DNA from: Paenibacillaceae bacterium
Lineage (GTDB): Bacteria > Bacillota > Bacilli > Paenibacillales > Paenibacillaceae
DNA: 64,000 nt
Direction of reading: 5' to 3'
Assembly (NCBI GenBank): GCA_900766135.1
Contig: CAAFUF010000012.1
Coordinates: 1-64,000, forward strand
Shown: positions 8,029 to 16,777 of the stretch, one piece after another
Layout of the letters: each line of letters begins with the position of its first letter
How positions within the stretch are numbered: the stretch's first letter is position 1
Notes under the pieces: model-generated
What the model was told of the DNA's origin: nothing
Database searches by the model: none
The model's input: only the letters and a program-made list of their open reading frames with translations
Program-made: the position numbers and the translations under genes

Positions 8029-9650
8029 TGCGGAAGGAAGAAAAGGCGGCTGAAGTCCGGGAGCTGCGGCTGAAGTTCCCGGGCGAAGCCGAATTCGTAT
8101 TCAAGGATTTGGATTTCTTCGTTCGGCGCGGAGAACACGTGCTGCTGCTGGGACCCAGCGGATGCGGCAAGTCGACGCTGCTTCAGGTGTTGTCCGGGAT
8201 CATCCCGGATTTGGTGGAAATTCCGATGCGCACGTCCTCGCAGCAGCTCCCATCGTCGTGGCGATTCCTGTTTCAGGATCCGGATACGCAATTTTGCATG
8301 CCTTACGTAGACGAGGAGCTGGCCTTTGCCCTGGAGAACCTGGGCGTGCCGCAGCCGGACATGGCCGTGCGGATGGGGGCGGCTTTGGCCAAGGTGGGCC
8401 TTGATCTGCCGGAGCTCCACGTGCCGATCGATTCGCTGTCCCAAGGGATGAAACAGCGGTTAGCGCTCGCCTCGGTGCTGCTCGGCGACCCGGAGGTGTT
8501 GCTGCTGGATGAGCCTTCGGCTTTGCTGGATCCGCAGGGCCGCGAGCAAATCTGGCAAGCGATTGCCAAGGTCGCCGAGGATCGTACCTTGATCATCGTC
8601 GAGCACCGGATCGAGGAACTCACGGCGCTTGGCCTGGTTGACCGCGTCGTGCTATTCGGACCGGACGGACGCGTGCTGGGCGAAGGCGCGCCGGAGGTGG
8701 TGTTTGACGCGTACCGTTCCGAGCTTGCCGAGTTCGGCATTTGGTATCCCTGGGTTTGGGAGGAGCACTTTGCCACGGATGCAGGCCGCCGCTTGCTGGA
8801 GCCGGCGGAGAACGTCGGGACGGCGGGCGGACCGGCCCTGGTGGAGCTGAAGGAATTTCGCGGACTCCGGCAAGGGCGTCCGGTAATCGAAGTCGGGCAG
8901 GCCGCCGTGTATCCCGGCGATTGGATCGCCGTCACGGGACCCAACGGCGCGGGGAAAAGCTCGCTGCTGCTCAGCCTGATCGGCCTGCTGCCGGCGGAGG
9001 GCGCGTACGTGCTGAACGGAAGCCGGATGGAGACGGGGAAGCTGCGCCGCCGCGCCCGCAAACGGCAAATGGAGCGAACCGCGCGCGAAATCGGCTTCGT
9101 GTTCCAGAATCCCGAGTTTCAGTTCGTCGCCGATCGGGTGGAGGACGAGGTTGCCTTCTCGCTGCGGGAAGACGGACTTAGCGACGAAGCGCTTACCGGA
9201 CGGGTGGCGGAGTATTTGCGGCGGTTTGGCCTAACCGGCCTGGAGGCGCGTCATCCTTACCAGCTCTCGCTGGGGCAGAAACGGCGTCTCAGCGTTGCCG
9301 CGGCGGCGGTACGCGAGCAGCGGCTGCTGCTGCTCGACGAGCCAACCTTCGGGCAGGACGCGGCGAACACGTTCGCTATCCTGGAGTTATGCGAAGCGCT
9401 GCGGCGGCTGGGGACGGCGATCCTCATGGTTACGCACGAGGAACGGATCGCCGAGCGGGTCGCCACCCAACACTGGGAGGTACGGGACGGGCAGCTCACG
9501 TCGCAGCGAATGACCCGGCGTGCGGCGAACCTCTCGGATGAGGCGGGTGGACCGTCCGGATCATGCGGTTCGCCAGGCGAGGAAGCGGATTCCTTCGGGG
9601 CAATGGAACGAGTTCGGACGATCGGATCAGAGGCGGTGATGACGAAATGA
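8028..9650 (+). CDS. ykoD: ECF transporter duplicated ATPase (YkoD)
   Basis: A 540-residue protein with two ABC ATPase domains in one chain. Domain 1 has Walker A GPSGCGKST (about residues 42-50), signature LSQGMKQR and Walker B VLLLDEPS. Domain 2 has Walker A GPNGAGKSS (about 305), signature LSLGQKRR and Walker B LLLLDEPT. It powers import together with YkoE and YkoC at the inner face of the membrane. Its ATG overlaps the ykoE stop, and its own stop overlaps the ykoC start, so the three subunits are translationally coupled. A 60-residue low-complexity C-terminal tail follows domain 2. Confidence 0.93.
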   Translation: MRKEEKAAEVRELRLKFPGEAEFVFKDLDFFVRRGEHVLLLGPSGCGKSTLLQVLSGIIPDLVEIPMRTSSQQLPSSWRFLFQDPDTQFCMPYVDEELAFALENLGVPQPDMAVRMGAALAKVGLDLPELHVPIDSLSQGMKQRLALASVLLGDPEVLLLDEPSALLDPQGREQIWQAIAKVAEDRTLIIVEHRIEELTALGLVDRVVLFGPDGRVLGEGAPEVVFDAYRSELAEFGIWYPWVWEEHFATDAGRRLLEPAENVGTAGGPALVELKEFRGLRQGRPVIEVGQAAVYPGDWIAVTGPNGAGKSSLLLSLIGLLPAEGAYVLNGSRMETGKLRRRARKRQMERTAREIGFVFQNPEFQFVADRVEDEVAFSLREDGLSDEALTGRVAEYLRRFGLTGLEARHPYQLSLGQKRRLSVAAAAVREQRLLLLDEPTFGQDAANTFAILELCEALRRLGTAILMVTHEERIAERVATQHWEVRDGQLTSQRMTRRAANLSDEAGGPSGSCGSPGEEADSFGAMERVRTIGSEAVMTK

Positions 9651-10450
9651 GGCGGTTCCTGAAGCCGAAGCGGCAAACCTGGCTGCACCGGGCCAACCCG
9701 GCCGCCAAGTTGGCGTTGATGATCCTGCTGTTTCTGCTGACGTTATTTACGCATCGGCTGGACTTTATTTTTTATCAGGCGGTTTTGTTTACGGTACTGT
9801 TGTTCTTATTCAGCGGATACGAGGCATGGAAAATCGCCCTGCTTGTCCTCCCCTTCGCGCTGATCTTCGCCTCCTCAGCGGCCACGATGATCCTCTTTGG
9901 CAAAGGCACGTTGGTCTGGTGGGAGTGGGGATTGTTCCGCATCTCCGAGGAAAGCTTCTTCCGGGGGATTCATATCGGGTTTAAGGCGGTGGCCTTTGCC
10001 GCCGAGGGCCTGTTGTTCGTGTTGACGACGCCTTCGGTCGCCTTGTTTTATGCGCTGATGCAGCAGGCGAAGCTGCCGCCGAAATACGCCTACAGCTTTA
10101 TGGCCTCGGTTCGGCTGCTCCCCATGGTCTGGGAGGAACTGCTTGTCCGCCGCAATGCGCTGCTTATCCGCGGCGTCCGCCGGCCGCGCGGGCTGCCCGG
10201 TCTCGTCGTCCAAGCCAAGCTGTACGCCGTACCGCTGCTGTCGCAGAGCATCCGCCGGGCGCACCGCGTCGCCGTTGCCATGGAGGCGAAGGCCTTCGAC
10301 GGCAACCGCCCTCGCACCTATTACTACCGCACCGCTTATTCGCGGTATGATGTGCTGGTGTTGCTGCTCTTGGGTTTGGTCGCTGCCACGGCTTATGCGT
10401 TGGCTCTCCTGTACCCGCAGTTTGGCATTGCGGATGTACGCTTTCATTAA
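9647..10450 (+). CDS. ykoC: ECF transporter T component (YkoC)
   Basis: A 267-residue membrane protein of the CbiQ/EcfT family. After a basic N-terminus come several transmembrane helices, then the cytoplasmic coupling region with the A-R-G-type helix seen here as LLIRGVRRPRGL and a second Arg-rich segment near RRAHRVAVAMEAKAFDG. It joins the YkoE S subunit to the YkoD ATPase. ATG at 9647 overlaps the ykoD stop (ATGA); longer in-frame readings run through ykoD and lack a ribosome site. Confidence 0.92.
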   Translation: MRRFLKPKRQTWLHRANPAAKLALMILLFLLTLFTHRLDFIFYQAVLFTVLLFLFSGYEAWKIALLVLPFALIFASSAATMILFGKGTLVWWEWGLFRISEESFFRGIHIGFKAVAFAAEGLLFVLTTPSVALFYALMQQAKLPPKYAYSFMASVRLLPMVWEELLVRRNALLIRGVRRPRGLPGLVVQAKLYAVPLLSQSIRRAHRVAVAMEAKAFDGNRPRTYYYRTAYSRYDVLVLLLLGLVAATAYALALLYPQFGIADVRFH

Positions 10451-10474
10451 CGCATCCCGTTATTAAGGAAACGA

Positions 10475-10535
10475 GGGGCATGATTCCGTCCGGGGAACAA
10501 TTCGTACCGGAGCCGGGAAATCATGCCCTTTTTTT
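10475..10535. terminator. Bidirectional terminator between ykoC and the YheC/D gene
   Basis: Inverted repeat GGGCATGATT / AATCATGCCC with a long loop, followed on the plus strand by a T7 run. It separates convergent genes. Confidence 0.7.
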
Positions 10536-10551
10536 GATGCTGATCAGCCGT

Positions 10552-11676
10552 TTATTCGGATGCGAGCTTCGGCGAAACACGCCGATCGGCCGGTTGCTCA
10601 AGCAAATAACGGGCGTAGGCCATAGGCTGGCGATAGCTGTCCTTCCAAGTTTCGGCCAATCCGGCCTTGCGGAATCCGTAACGCTGGTCGCGCCCGTTGC
10701 ATTCGATAAAGTAAGGCCGCCCGCTTGCCGTTAAGCCGATGTCCAGCCCCAGGTCGGCGAGGTGCGGCAGCCGGTTGCCCAGATGACGGGAGATCTCCAG
10801 GGCCAGGTTCTCGACGTGAGCCAGCGCCGAAGGGACGATCCGCTCCGGGAGCGCCTTGGCCAGCAGTTCCTCGGCGGGAAGGGCTTCGCCGCCTTTGGCA
10901 ATGTTGCAGACGAAGCTGCCCGAGGCGGCGACTTTGGCAAACCGCCCCGTTACGCCCCATTCGCCTCGGCTTCCCCGCTGCACGGTGATCCGCAGATCGA
11001 CGGGGCGCTGTTCGAACTCCGCCAGCGGAATCCGCTCCTGCACCAGATAAGGCGTGCGCCGGAGCGTGCGCCGAGTCCATGGCGGCAGTTCTCCGCGCTG
11101 CAGCCGCACCGTATTCCATTTTTGTTCGCCCATGGGCGATGCGTAGGTTAGCTCCCACCCGGATGAAGGCGCGTACCGCAATCGCATGACGCCGTGGCCG
11201 ACGGAGCCGCGAATCGGCTTTAAAATGAGGTCGGGATGACGGGACATCATCCTCCGCAAGCTCTCGGAGGTCAGCGGCATCGCGGCGGGAAGATATGCCC
11301 GCAGATGGGGGGCGTTCCAGAGGAGGCGGTGGATAAAGTCTTTCCCATAGCGGTTGTTCGCGTTAAAGATCGCGATACCTCGTTCATTCAGGGATTGGAG
11401 TTTTTTCTGGGCCGCGAGTCTGGGATAAAATGCACGGTTATGAAGCACCGATGGCAAGGGCAGCCGTTGTTCCACGTATTCGATGCCGTTATATACATAC
11501 GCGATGCAGCTGTCCCCCGCCGGATCGATGCCCCCGAGACGCAGAAATAGGGGGGTTAATCCGAATTCCCTCGCCGTCTCTTCATACCCTGCGATCCACT
11601 CTTGGCCGGTTCTGCGCGTTGGGATCCCTCGGTACATGCTGGAGTTCAGCAAGATTCCGACAGTGTCCTGACTCAA
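10552..11676 (-). CDS. YheC/YheD-family endospore coat-associated protein
   Basis: A 374-residue protein of the YheC/D family, which carry an ATP-grasp-like fold and are linked to the spore coat. Typical family stretches are VGILLNSSMYRGIP at the N-terminus, FNANNRYGKDFIHRLL, DLILKPIRGSVGHGV (nucleotide-binding strand-loop) and a C-terminal GLDIGLTASGRPYFIECNGRDQR where the ATP-grasp metal-binding Glu-x-Asn lies. The reaction is unknown. The start is TTG at 11676 with AAGGAGG eight bases upstream; a longer reading frame upstream has no ribosome site. A sigma-E-like CATACATT box is 33 bases upstream. Confidence 0.85.
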   Translation of the reverse strand: MSQDTVGILLNSSMYRGIPTRRTGQEWIAGYEETAREFGLTPLFLRLGGIDPAGDSCIAYVYNGIEYVEQRLPLPSVLHNRAFYPRLAAQKKLQSLNERGIAIFNANNRYGKDFIHRLLWNAPHLRAYLPAAMPLTSESLRRMMSRHPDLILKPIRGSVGHGVMRLRYAPSSGWELTYASPMGEQKWNTVRLQRGELPPWTRRTLRRTPYLVQERIPLAEFEQRPVDLRITVQRGSRGEWGVTGRFAKVAASGSFVCNIAKGGEALPAEELLAKALPERIVPSALAHVENLALEISRHLGNRLPHLADLGLDIGLTASGRPYFIECNGRDQRYGFRKAGLAETWKDSYRQPMAYARYLLEQPADRRVSPKLASE

Positions 11677-11708
11677 GTGGGTTTCCTCCTTCCCGTGCTT
11701 CTTCCTCC

Positions 11709-11716
11709 AATGTATG
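11709..11716 (-). promoter_or_regulatory. Sigma-E-like -10 box for the YheC/D gene
   Basis: Minus strand CATACATT, seven of eight matches to sigma-E CATACAAT, at 33 bases from the TTG start. No clear -35 was recognised. Confidence 0.4.
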
Positions 11717-11828
11717 TTGTCCCGGGTAAAAAGAGTGGACGACTGTGCTGCGACAGCCGCCTGTTTTCGGGCGATCATCGGAAGGAGTTCCGTTTTTGGC
11801 AATTTGGGCTCATCTTCCGGGAAGGTGT

Positions 11829-11857
11829 CACGTTTGCCGGGCGGGTTTCGTATATTT
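11829..11857 (+). promoter_or_regulatory. Degenerate sigma-K-like promoter before the first glycosyltransferase gene
   Basis: cACg (11829-11832), 16 bases, CGTATATTT (11849-11857); the -10 has a G in place of the consensus A at position 2. The spacing matches the stronger sigma-K candidates in this window. A sigma-A reading (TTGCCG, 17 bases, TAGGAT) is an alternative. Confidence 0.3.
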
Positions 11858-11900
11858 AGGATAACGAAAACAAGCGAAACGGTAAGGAGGGAGACTTCAT

Positions 11901-13067
11901 ATGGATCGGGAAAAAGTCGCGGTCATCGCTCCCGGCGCCCTTACGGCGTCTTCAGCAAAACATCGGCCGGCGGAGAGGGTGCTGGAGCGGATGGTCCCTT
12001 ACGCGGCGGAGCAGCTGCATATTCGCATTTTCGGGATCGCGGACGGCCCCTTGCCGTCTCAAGGCTGGATCGGCAGCGTTCCCTTTTACCGTCTGCCCGG
12101 GGGGCGGCTCTACCTGGAATCGCTCCTGCGCCATCTGCGCAAGTGGCGGCCGGGTACGGTAGACGTTCACGGCCGACCGCTGTTGGCTTGCCAACTGAAG
12201 GGGCGGCTTCCGCTTTCCCGCGTATTGTTGACCTTGCCCTCCGCTCCGGTCTTCTCCCCTTCCGGTCATCCCAAAGCGTGCACGCCGCATATCCTGGAAA
12301 GCGTGGACGGTCTGATCGTCGGCAGTGAACGGGCCAAGGCCGAGCTGCAGGACCATTTTCCCGCCCTGCTCACCCCGGTTTGGGTCAATTTGCCTGGGGC
12401 CAGCCTGGAGGATGACGCGCCCCGGTGGACGCCAGAGGGGGAACTGCGGCGAGGGCGGCGGCTAGCGGAGCTCGGGTGGACGGACCGCAAAATCGTCCTT
12501 CTGTCCGGCTGTTTACCGCCGCCTGGCGAAGAGAGCCGAGTCGTCTCGGCGCTCTCCGACGTTTTGGGCCGTGTTCCGGAGGCCCTGCTGGTGTACCTTG
12601 CGTCCGACTTCCCCGGTTCGTTGCGCGAATCGCTTGACCGACAGGCGAACCCGGCGCTCGCCGCTTTGGATCCGGAACGGATCGCCCGCCTGCCGGGGGT
12701 CCCGAACGCTCCGGGTTCGGTCGGGTATTCCTTGGCGGATTGCCTGGTCGTCTTGCCCGGCGATGATGCAGCGTCGATCTTAACGCGCATCGAAGCGATG
12801 GCCGCAGGGGTGCCGACCCTTGACGCCAGCGAATCCCGGGTGATCGAATTTGCTGCGGACGGCCTGCTCGCAGGTGGGCCGGAGGCGAGCTTGGCGGATC
12901 GGATCGTCCTGCTGCTGCAGGATGAGGAGCTTCGCCAGGTTTTGGGCCGCGCCGGCCGGGAAATCGTGCGCCGCCATTACCGCTGGGAGCACGCCGCGGA
13001 CCGTTGGGTGGACATCGTGCGTGCCGGGCGCGCTCAAACCGCAAGCCGCCGCAGCGCAAAGAACTGA
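11901..13067 (+). CDS. GT4/GT-B family glycosyltransferase
   Basis: A 388-residue protein with a GT-B layout. An N-terminal Rossmann-like half (residues about 5-150, including LESVDGLIVGSERAKAEL) is followed by a C-terminal donor half with LVVLPGDDAASILTRIEAMAAGVPTL, the usual E-x-x-x-x-G nucleotide-sugar site, and a C-terminal HYRWEHAADRWVDI helix. It would transfer a sugar from an activated donor to an unknown acceptor. It opens the sugar locus that runs to 35.5 kb and ends at a hairpin terminator. The tail is mildly basic (RAQTASRRSAKN). Start ATG follows AAGGAGGGAG. Confidence 0.75.
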   Translation: MDREKVAVIAPGALTASSAKHRPAERVLERMVPYAAEQLHIRIFGIADGPLPSQGWIGSVPFYRLPGGRLYLESLLRHLRKWRPGTVDVHGRPLLACQLKGRLPLSRVLLTLPSAPVFSPSGHPKACTPHILESVDGLIVGSERAKAELQDHFPALLTPVWVNLPGASLEDDAPRWTPEGELRRGRRLAELGWTDRKIVLLSGCLPPPGEESRVVSALSDVLGRVPEALLVYLASDFPGSLRESLDRQANPALAALDPERIARLPGVPNAPGSVGYSLADCLVVLPGDDAASILTRIEAMAAGVPTLDASESRVIEFAADGLLAGGPEASLADRIVLLLQDEELRQVLGRAGREIVRRHYRWEHAADRWVDIVRAGRAQTASRRSAKN

Positions 13068-13099
13068 AACGGGCCGACGACAGGCCGACAAACCTATGG

Positions 13100-13121
13100 A
13101 AACGCCGGAAGGCGTTTTTTT
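13100..13121 (+). terminator. Intrinsic terminator
   Basis: Stem AAACGCC / GGCGTTT around a GGAA loop, followed by a T run. It separates the first glycosyltransferase gene from the next unit. Confidence 0.65.
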
Positions 13122-13189
13122 GTTTTTCTGCGGTGGACCGGGCTTCGGGGCCCTAGCCGCATTCGTGTGGACAGCTGTACGTTTGCCGT

Positions 13190-13217
13190 TACCACCCCCC
13201 CGGCATGACATACACTG
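13190..13217 (+). promoter_or_regulatory. Mother-cell (sigma-K/sigma-E-like) promoter
   Basis: tACC (13190-13193), 15 bases, CATACACTG (13209-13217). The -10 fits sigma-K CATANNNTA in all but the last base and sigma-E CATACAAT in seven of eight. It lies 44 bases before the GTG at 13261. Confidence 0.5.
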
Positions 13218-13260
13218 TGGTATATGCTCCGGTATTATCACGTTTTGGGAGGAAATTGAT

Positions 13261-14088
13261 GTGGTCAAAAAACGCAAGCCGCGCATCCGACTGAACCGCA
13301 AACCGATTCAGCGCAAGCCGACGCTGCCGCGTTTGGTCAATCATCCCGACCCCATGGTATCCATCATCATCCCGGCGATGAATGAAAGGGCGACGCTGGC
13401 CGGCGTATTGCGCGCAGCGGGGCGGGTTCATCCACGAACCGAAACGATCGTCGTCGCCAACGGATCGACCGACGGGACCGCCGAGCTGGCGGAAGCCTGC
13501 GGCGCCCGCGTGATCCGTACACCGGAGCCGCTGGGGCATGATGTCGGCAGACGCGTTGGAGCGGAGGCCGCCCGCGGCCAAACGCTGCTGTTCATCGACG
13601 CCGACATGGCGATCCCGGCCGGGGAGCTGCGTCCTTATGTCAAGGCGGTGTTATCCGGCGTCGACGTGGCGTTAAATGGCTACTCCGGTCCGGCGGGCCG
13701 GAAGGAAGCCCATCCGGTTGTTCTGGCCAAACACGTCCTTAACGGTTTGCTGCGGCGGTCCGACCTGCGGGGCGCTTCCCTGACGGCGGTCCCGCATGCG
13801 ATGAGCCGAAAGGCGGCGGAAACCATCGGACTGGATGCCCTTGAAGTTCCGCCGCTGGCCTTGGCCCGAGCGGTTCTGCTTGGGTTAAACGTGCAGGCGG
13901 TTCATACCGTTCCTGTCGGCAAGCTGAATCCCGCCCGGGGATGGATGCGGGACAAGGGAAGACGCGTCGATCCGCTGACCGCCCTAGTGGCAGGGGATCA
14001 TTTGGAGGCCATCCATTGGCTGCTCCGTCAGCAGGGTCCGCGCGGCGGGTATGACGATCTGGGCCGGCAGCGCGGCAAGGTGAGGTGA
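13261..14088 (+). CDS. GT2 glycosyltransferase with a basic N-terminal tail
   Basis: A 275-residue GT-A fold enzyme. Residues 1-25 are rich in Lys/Arg (VVKKRKPRIRLNRKPIQRK). The GT2 core starts at VSIIIPAMNERATL (about 33) and includes VVANGSTDGT and the metal-binding IDADMAIP. The GHDVGRRVGAEAARG segment is shared with the next gene, so the two are paralogues. The sugar and acceptor are unknown. The start is GTG at 13261 with GGGAGG eight bases upstream; a longer open frame upstream crosses a terminator. A mother-cell type promoter precedes it. Confidence 0.83.
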   Translation: MVKKRKPRIRLNRKPIQRKPTLPRLVNHPDPMVSIIIPAMNERATLAGVLRAAGRVHPRTETIVVANGSTDGTAELAEACGARVIRTPEPLGHDVGRRVGAEAARGQTLLFIDADMAIPAGELRPYVKAVLSGVDVALNGYSGPAGRKEAHPVVLAKHVLNGLLRRSDLRGASLTAVPHAMSRKAAETIGLDALEVPPLALARAVLLGLNVQAVHTVPVGKLNPARGWMRDKGRRVDPLTALVAGDHLEAIHWLLRQQGPRGGYDDLGRQRGKVR

Positions 14089-14095
14089 AACGGGA

Positions 14096-15235
14096 ATGGA
14101 AATGAAACCATCGATAAAGCAACGCCGGAAACGGTATGGTAAATACAGCTCCCTGGCCCGTCCGCGAGGAAGATCCAGCCGAGTGAACAATGGCCTCCCC
14201 CGCAGGGGCCGACGCTTGTCGCGGTCGTCCGCAAGGAAGGGGGCTGCCGGCGGCAGCTCGCTTCAGCGCCTGAAACGAAAGGCGGTGGGTGCTGGCACCC
14301 GGGCAGCGGCTGAGGGTAACGTGGCGGATCATGGTTCGCTTCACATGCAGTCCTGCTTTCGGGAATGGGCGCAGGCGGAGCGGATCGACCGATCGCCGTA
14401 TGCGGCCATTCTTCCGATCGCCTTAGCCTATCGCCGCGGGTATGCCCATGCCGCCGGGCTGGATGCGCTGTGGATCCCGCTGCCGCTGAACGGCAGCGCC
14501 TCAGCGATCGTGACGGCCAGCAATGAAGAGAAGACGTTGCCTGCGGTCGTAGCGGAGCTGCGCAAGCTGCCTCTCCAGGAGATCATCGTGGTTCTGAACG
14601 GCTGCAACGACGGCAGCTTTGCCGCTGTGGACCGGGATCCGCGGATCACTCGGCTCAGCTTCCCTGAACGTCTGGGCCATGACGTGGGCCGGGCGATCGG
14701 GGCATCGGCGGCTTCCGGGGACATTCTGTTGTTCACGGACGGGGATCTGTGCGTCCCCGCAGAGGATTTAGCCGCTTTCCTGATCGCCGTCGACCGGGGA
14801 GAGGATGTGGCACTCAACGATTTGTCGCCGTACCTGCCGCCATTTTCGCATCAGGATGAGGTGACGCGCTGCAAAGCCTTCCTCAATATGGCGCTGGGAC
14901 GTCCGGATTTGAAGGCGAACTCGCTGACCGCGGTGCCGAATGCTCTGTCCCGCCGCGCCCTGCAAACGGTGGGAACCGCTGCGCTGATCGTTCCCCCAAA
15001 GGCCCAGGCGCTGGCATTAACCCATGGCCTGAAAGCAGGTGCGCCGATTTCCGTGGACGTGATTCGCAAAAACCGCATTCGTACCAGCAACAGCGGAGCA
15101 GGCAACGCGGTCGCTCAGATGATCGTTGGGGATCATTTGGAGGCGCTGGGCGAGGTCATGAAGACGGAGGGGGTCCGGCTTCGATTCGCGACGCTGGGCC
15201 GCAGCGAATTGGCGAAAATGAGGAATGCCCGATGA
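14096..15235 (+). CDS. GT2 glycosyltransferase with Arg-rich N-terminus and YxxGY motif
   Basis: A 379-residue protein in three parts. Residues 1-65 are Arg/Lys/Ser-rich and probably disordered. Residues about 111-121 carry AYRRGYAHAAG, a short form of the Y/G repeat found in other proteins of this locus. The GT2 domain begins at about 137 (SAIVTASNEEKTLPAVV), with VVLNGCNDGSF and the DxD-like FTDGDLCVP. GHDVGRAIGASAASG marks it as a paralogue of the preceding gene, from which it is separated by seven bases. It overlaps the next gene by four bases. Acceptor and donor are unknown. Confidence 0.8.
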   Translation: MEMKPSIKQRRKRYGKYSSLARPRGRSSRVNNGLPRRGRRLSRSSARKGAAGGSSLQRLKRKAVGAGTRAAAEGNVADHGSLHMQSCFREWAQAERIDRSPYAAILPIALAYRRGYAHAAGLDALWIPLPLNGSASAIVTASNEEKTLPAVVAELRKLPLQEIIVVLNGCNDGSFAAVDRDPRITRLSFPERLGHDVGRAIGASAASGDILLFTDGDLCVPAEDLAAFLIAVDRGEDVALNDLSPYLPPFSHQDEVTRCKAFLNMALGRPDLKANSLTAVPNALSRRALQTVGTAALIVPPKAQALALTHGLKAGAPISVDVIRKNRIRTSNSGAGNAVAQMIVGDHLEALGEVMKTEGVRLRFATLGRSELAKMRNAR

Positions 15236-15981
15236 GCGGATCCGCCGTAACGAGCATCATCATTCCGACCTATAACGGGCTGCATTTGCTTGCCCCTTGC
15301 GTAGCGGCGATCCGTCATTACACGGAGATTCCCTACGAAATCATTGTAGTGGATAACGGCTCCGAGGACGACACCGCGTCGTTTTGCCTGAAGGAGCGTC
15401 TGATCCTGGCGGCACTGCCGCGAAATGAAGGGTTCCCTATCGCCGTGAACCGGGGGTTGTCCGTCGCATCGGGGGACCAACTGCTCATCCTGAACAACGA
15501 CGTCACCGTTTCTCCGCGGTGGCTCTCCAACCTGCTGCTGGCGCTGCACAGCGCCCCGGATGTCGGCCTTGTCGGCCCGGTGACCAATTATGCCAGCGGG
15601 CGGCAGCAGGTGGCGATCGACTGGGCGGAGGGGGAGGGCTTCGCCCAAGCGGCGGAGCGCCACAACCATTCCGATCCGGGCAAATGGCTGGAGGTTCAGC
15701 GTCTAATCGGCATGTGCCTGCTGTTGAAACGGGAGGTACTGAATCGAGTAGGGTTTCTCGACGAACGGTTCTCGCCCGGCCATTATGAGGACGACGATTA
15801 CTGCTACCGCGCGCGGCAGTTGGGCTACCGCTTGCTCATTTGCGGCGATACGCTGGTGTACCACGAAGGCAGCTCCAGCTTTAAAGCCCAGCATCCGGAA
15901 GGATGGAACGGGCTGTTGGAACGGAACCGTATGCGGTTTATCGAGAAATGGGGAGTGGATCCCTGGCAGTTCATCGAATAG
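15232..15981 (+). CDS. GT2 glycosyltransferase (rhamnosyltransferase-like)
   Basis: A 249-residue single-domain GT2. SIIIPTYNGLHLLAPCV opens the GT-A fold; VVDNGSEDDT and LLILNNDVTVSPRWL give the donor and metal sites (NND in place of DxD, common in this subgroup); GHYEDDDYCYRARQLGYRL is the typical acceptor-side ED motif. It resembles GT2 enzymes annotated as rhamnosyltransferases or as GT-A domains of Wsc-like proteins. It closely matches the GT2 domain encoded at 18.0 kb (both have VGPVTNY, the NHSDP/NRSDP segment and the KW motif). Its start overlaps the previous stop (ATGA). Confidence 0.88.
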   Translation: MSGSAVTSIIIPTYNGLHLLAPCVAAIRHYTEIPYEIIVVDNGSEDDTASFCLKERLILAALPRNEGFPIAVNRGLSVASGDQLLILNNDVTVSPRWLSNLLLALHSAPDVGLVGPVTNYASGRQQVAIDWAEGEGFAQAAERHNHSDPGKWLEVQRLIGMCLLLKREVLNRVGFLDERFSPGHYEDDDYCYRARQLGYRLLICGDTLVYHEGSSSFKAQHPEGWNGLLERNRMRFIEKWGVDPWQFIE

Positions 15982-16016
15982 GCATTCCCAATTTACAGTA
16001 CAAAGGAGGAGCGTTC

Positions 16017-16748
16017 ATGAAAGGCGTGATTTTGGCGGGGGGCAGCGGCACGCGTCTATACCCGCTGACCCGATTGATCAACAAGCACCTGCTTCCGGTC
16101 GGGAATTATCCGATGGTCTGTTACGGCATAGAACGGCTGCGTCAAGCTGGAATCACCGACATACTCATCGTGATCAGCAAGCAATCGGCAGGACTGTACG
16201 CCGATTTTCTGGGCAGCGGAGAGAACTTCGGGGTAAACCTGACGTATCGCGTTCAGGAGTCGGCCGGGGGGATCGCTGAAGCTCTGGAGTTGGCTGACGG
16301 GTTTATCCCCCCCGGCGGCAGATTCGTTGTGCTGCTGGGCGATAATCTGTTCTTGGACGATTTGACGCCTTATGTCGAGAGATTCAAGCAGCAGCCGCCG
16401 GGCAGCGCCCGGGTGATGCTGAAACCGGTGGACGACCCGCGGCGTTATGGCGTACCGGTATTTGCGGAGGACGCCCCGGACCATATTGCGTATATCGAAG
16501 AAAAGCCGAAAAAACCGAAATCGAGATATTCGGTTACCGGCATTTATATGTACGATGATGCCGTGTTCAACATCATCCGCAGCATCGATCGTTCCGCCCG
16601 CGGCGAGCTGGAGATTACGGACGTGAACAACCGCTATGCGCGGGACGGCAAACTGGAATTCGACGTTCTCCAGCTGTGGTGGGGAGACGCCGGCACGCTG
16701 GAATCGCTGCAGGAAGCCGGCATTCATATGAAAGGCGTACTTCCTTAA
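16017..16748 (+). CDS. Nucleotidyltransferase, glucose-1-phosphate thymidylyltransferase-like
   Basis: A 243-residue sugar-1-phosphate nucleotidyltransferase. The signature MKGVILAGGSGTRLYPLT is complete, followed by NKHLLPVGNYPM, LLGDNLF and EEKPKKPKS. It makes an NDP-sugar, most likely dTDP-glucose or a related donor. It is about 50 residues shorter than full RmlA and lacks the usual C-terminal allosteric helices, as in the short SpsI-like forms of Bacillus spore-coat polysaccharide loci. No RmlB or RmlC gene accompanies it here. ATG at 16017 follows AAAGGAGGA; longer in-frame readings enter the previous gene. Confidence 0.87.
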   Translation: MKGVILAGGSGTRLYPLTRLINKHLLPVGNYPMVCYGIERLRQAGITDILIVISKQSAGLYADFLGSGENFGVNLTYRVQESAGGIAEALELADGFIPPGGRFVVLLGDNLFLDDLTPYVERFKQQPPGSARVMLKPVDDPRRYGVPVFAEDAPDHIAYIEEKPKKPKSRYSVTGIYMYDDAVFNIIRSIDRSARGELEITDVNNRYARDGKLEFDVLQLWWGDAGTLESLQEAGIHMKGVLP

Positions 16749-16777
16749 TAAATAGGGAGCCGGAAAGGAGGGACGGG

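Noticed and set aside
11234..11850. Plus-strand open frames opposite the YheC/D gene
   Set aside because: Shadows of the minus-strand coding sequence; no coding signal of their own.
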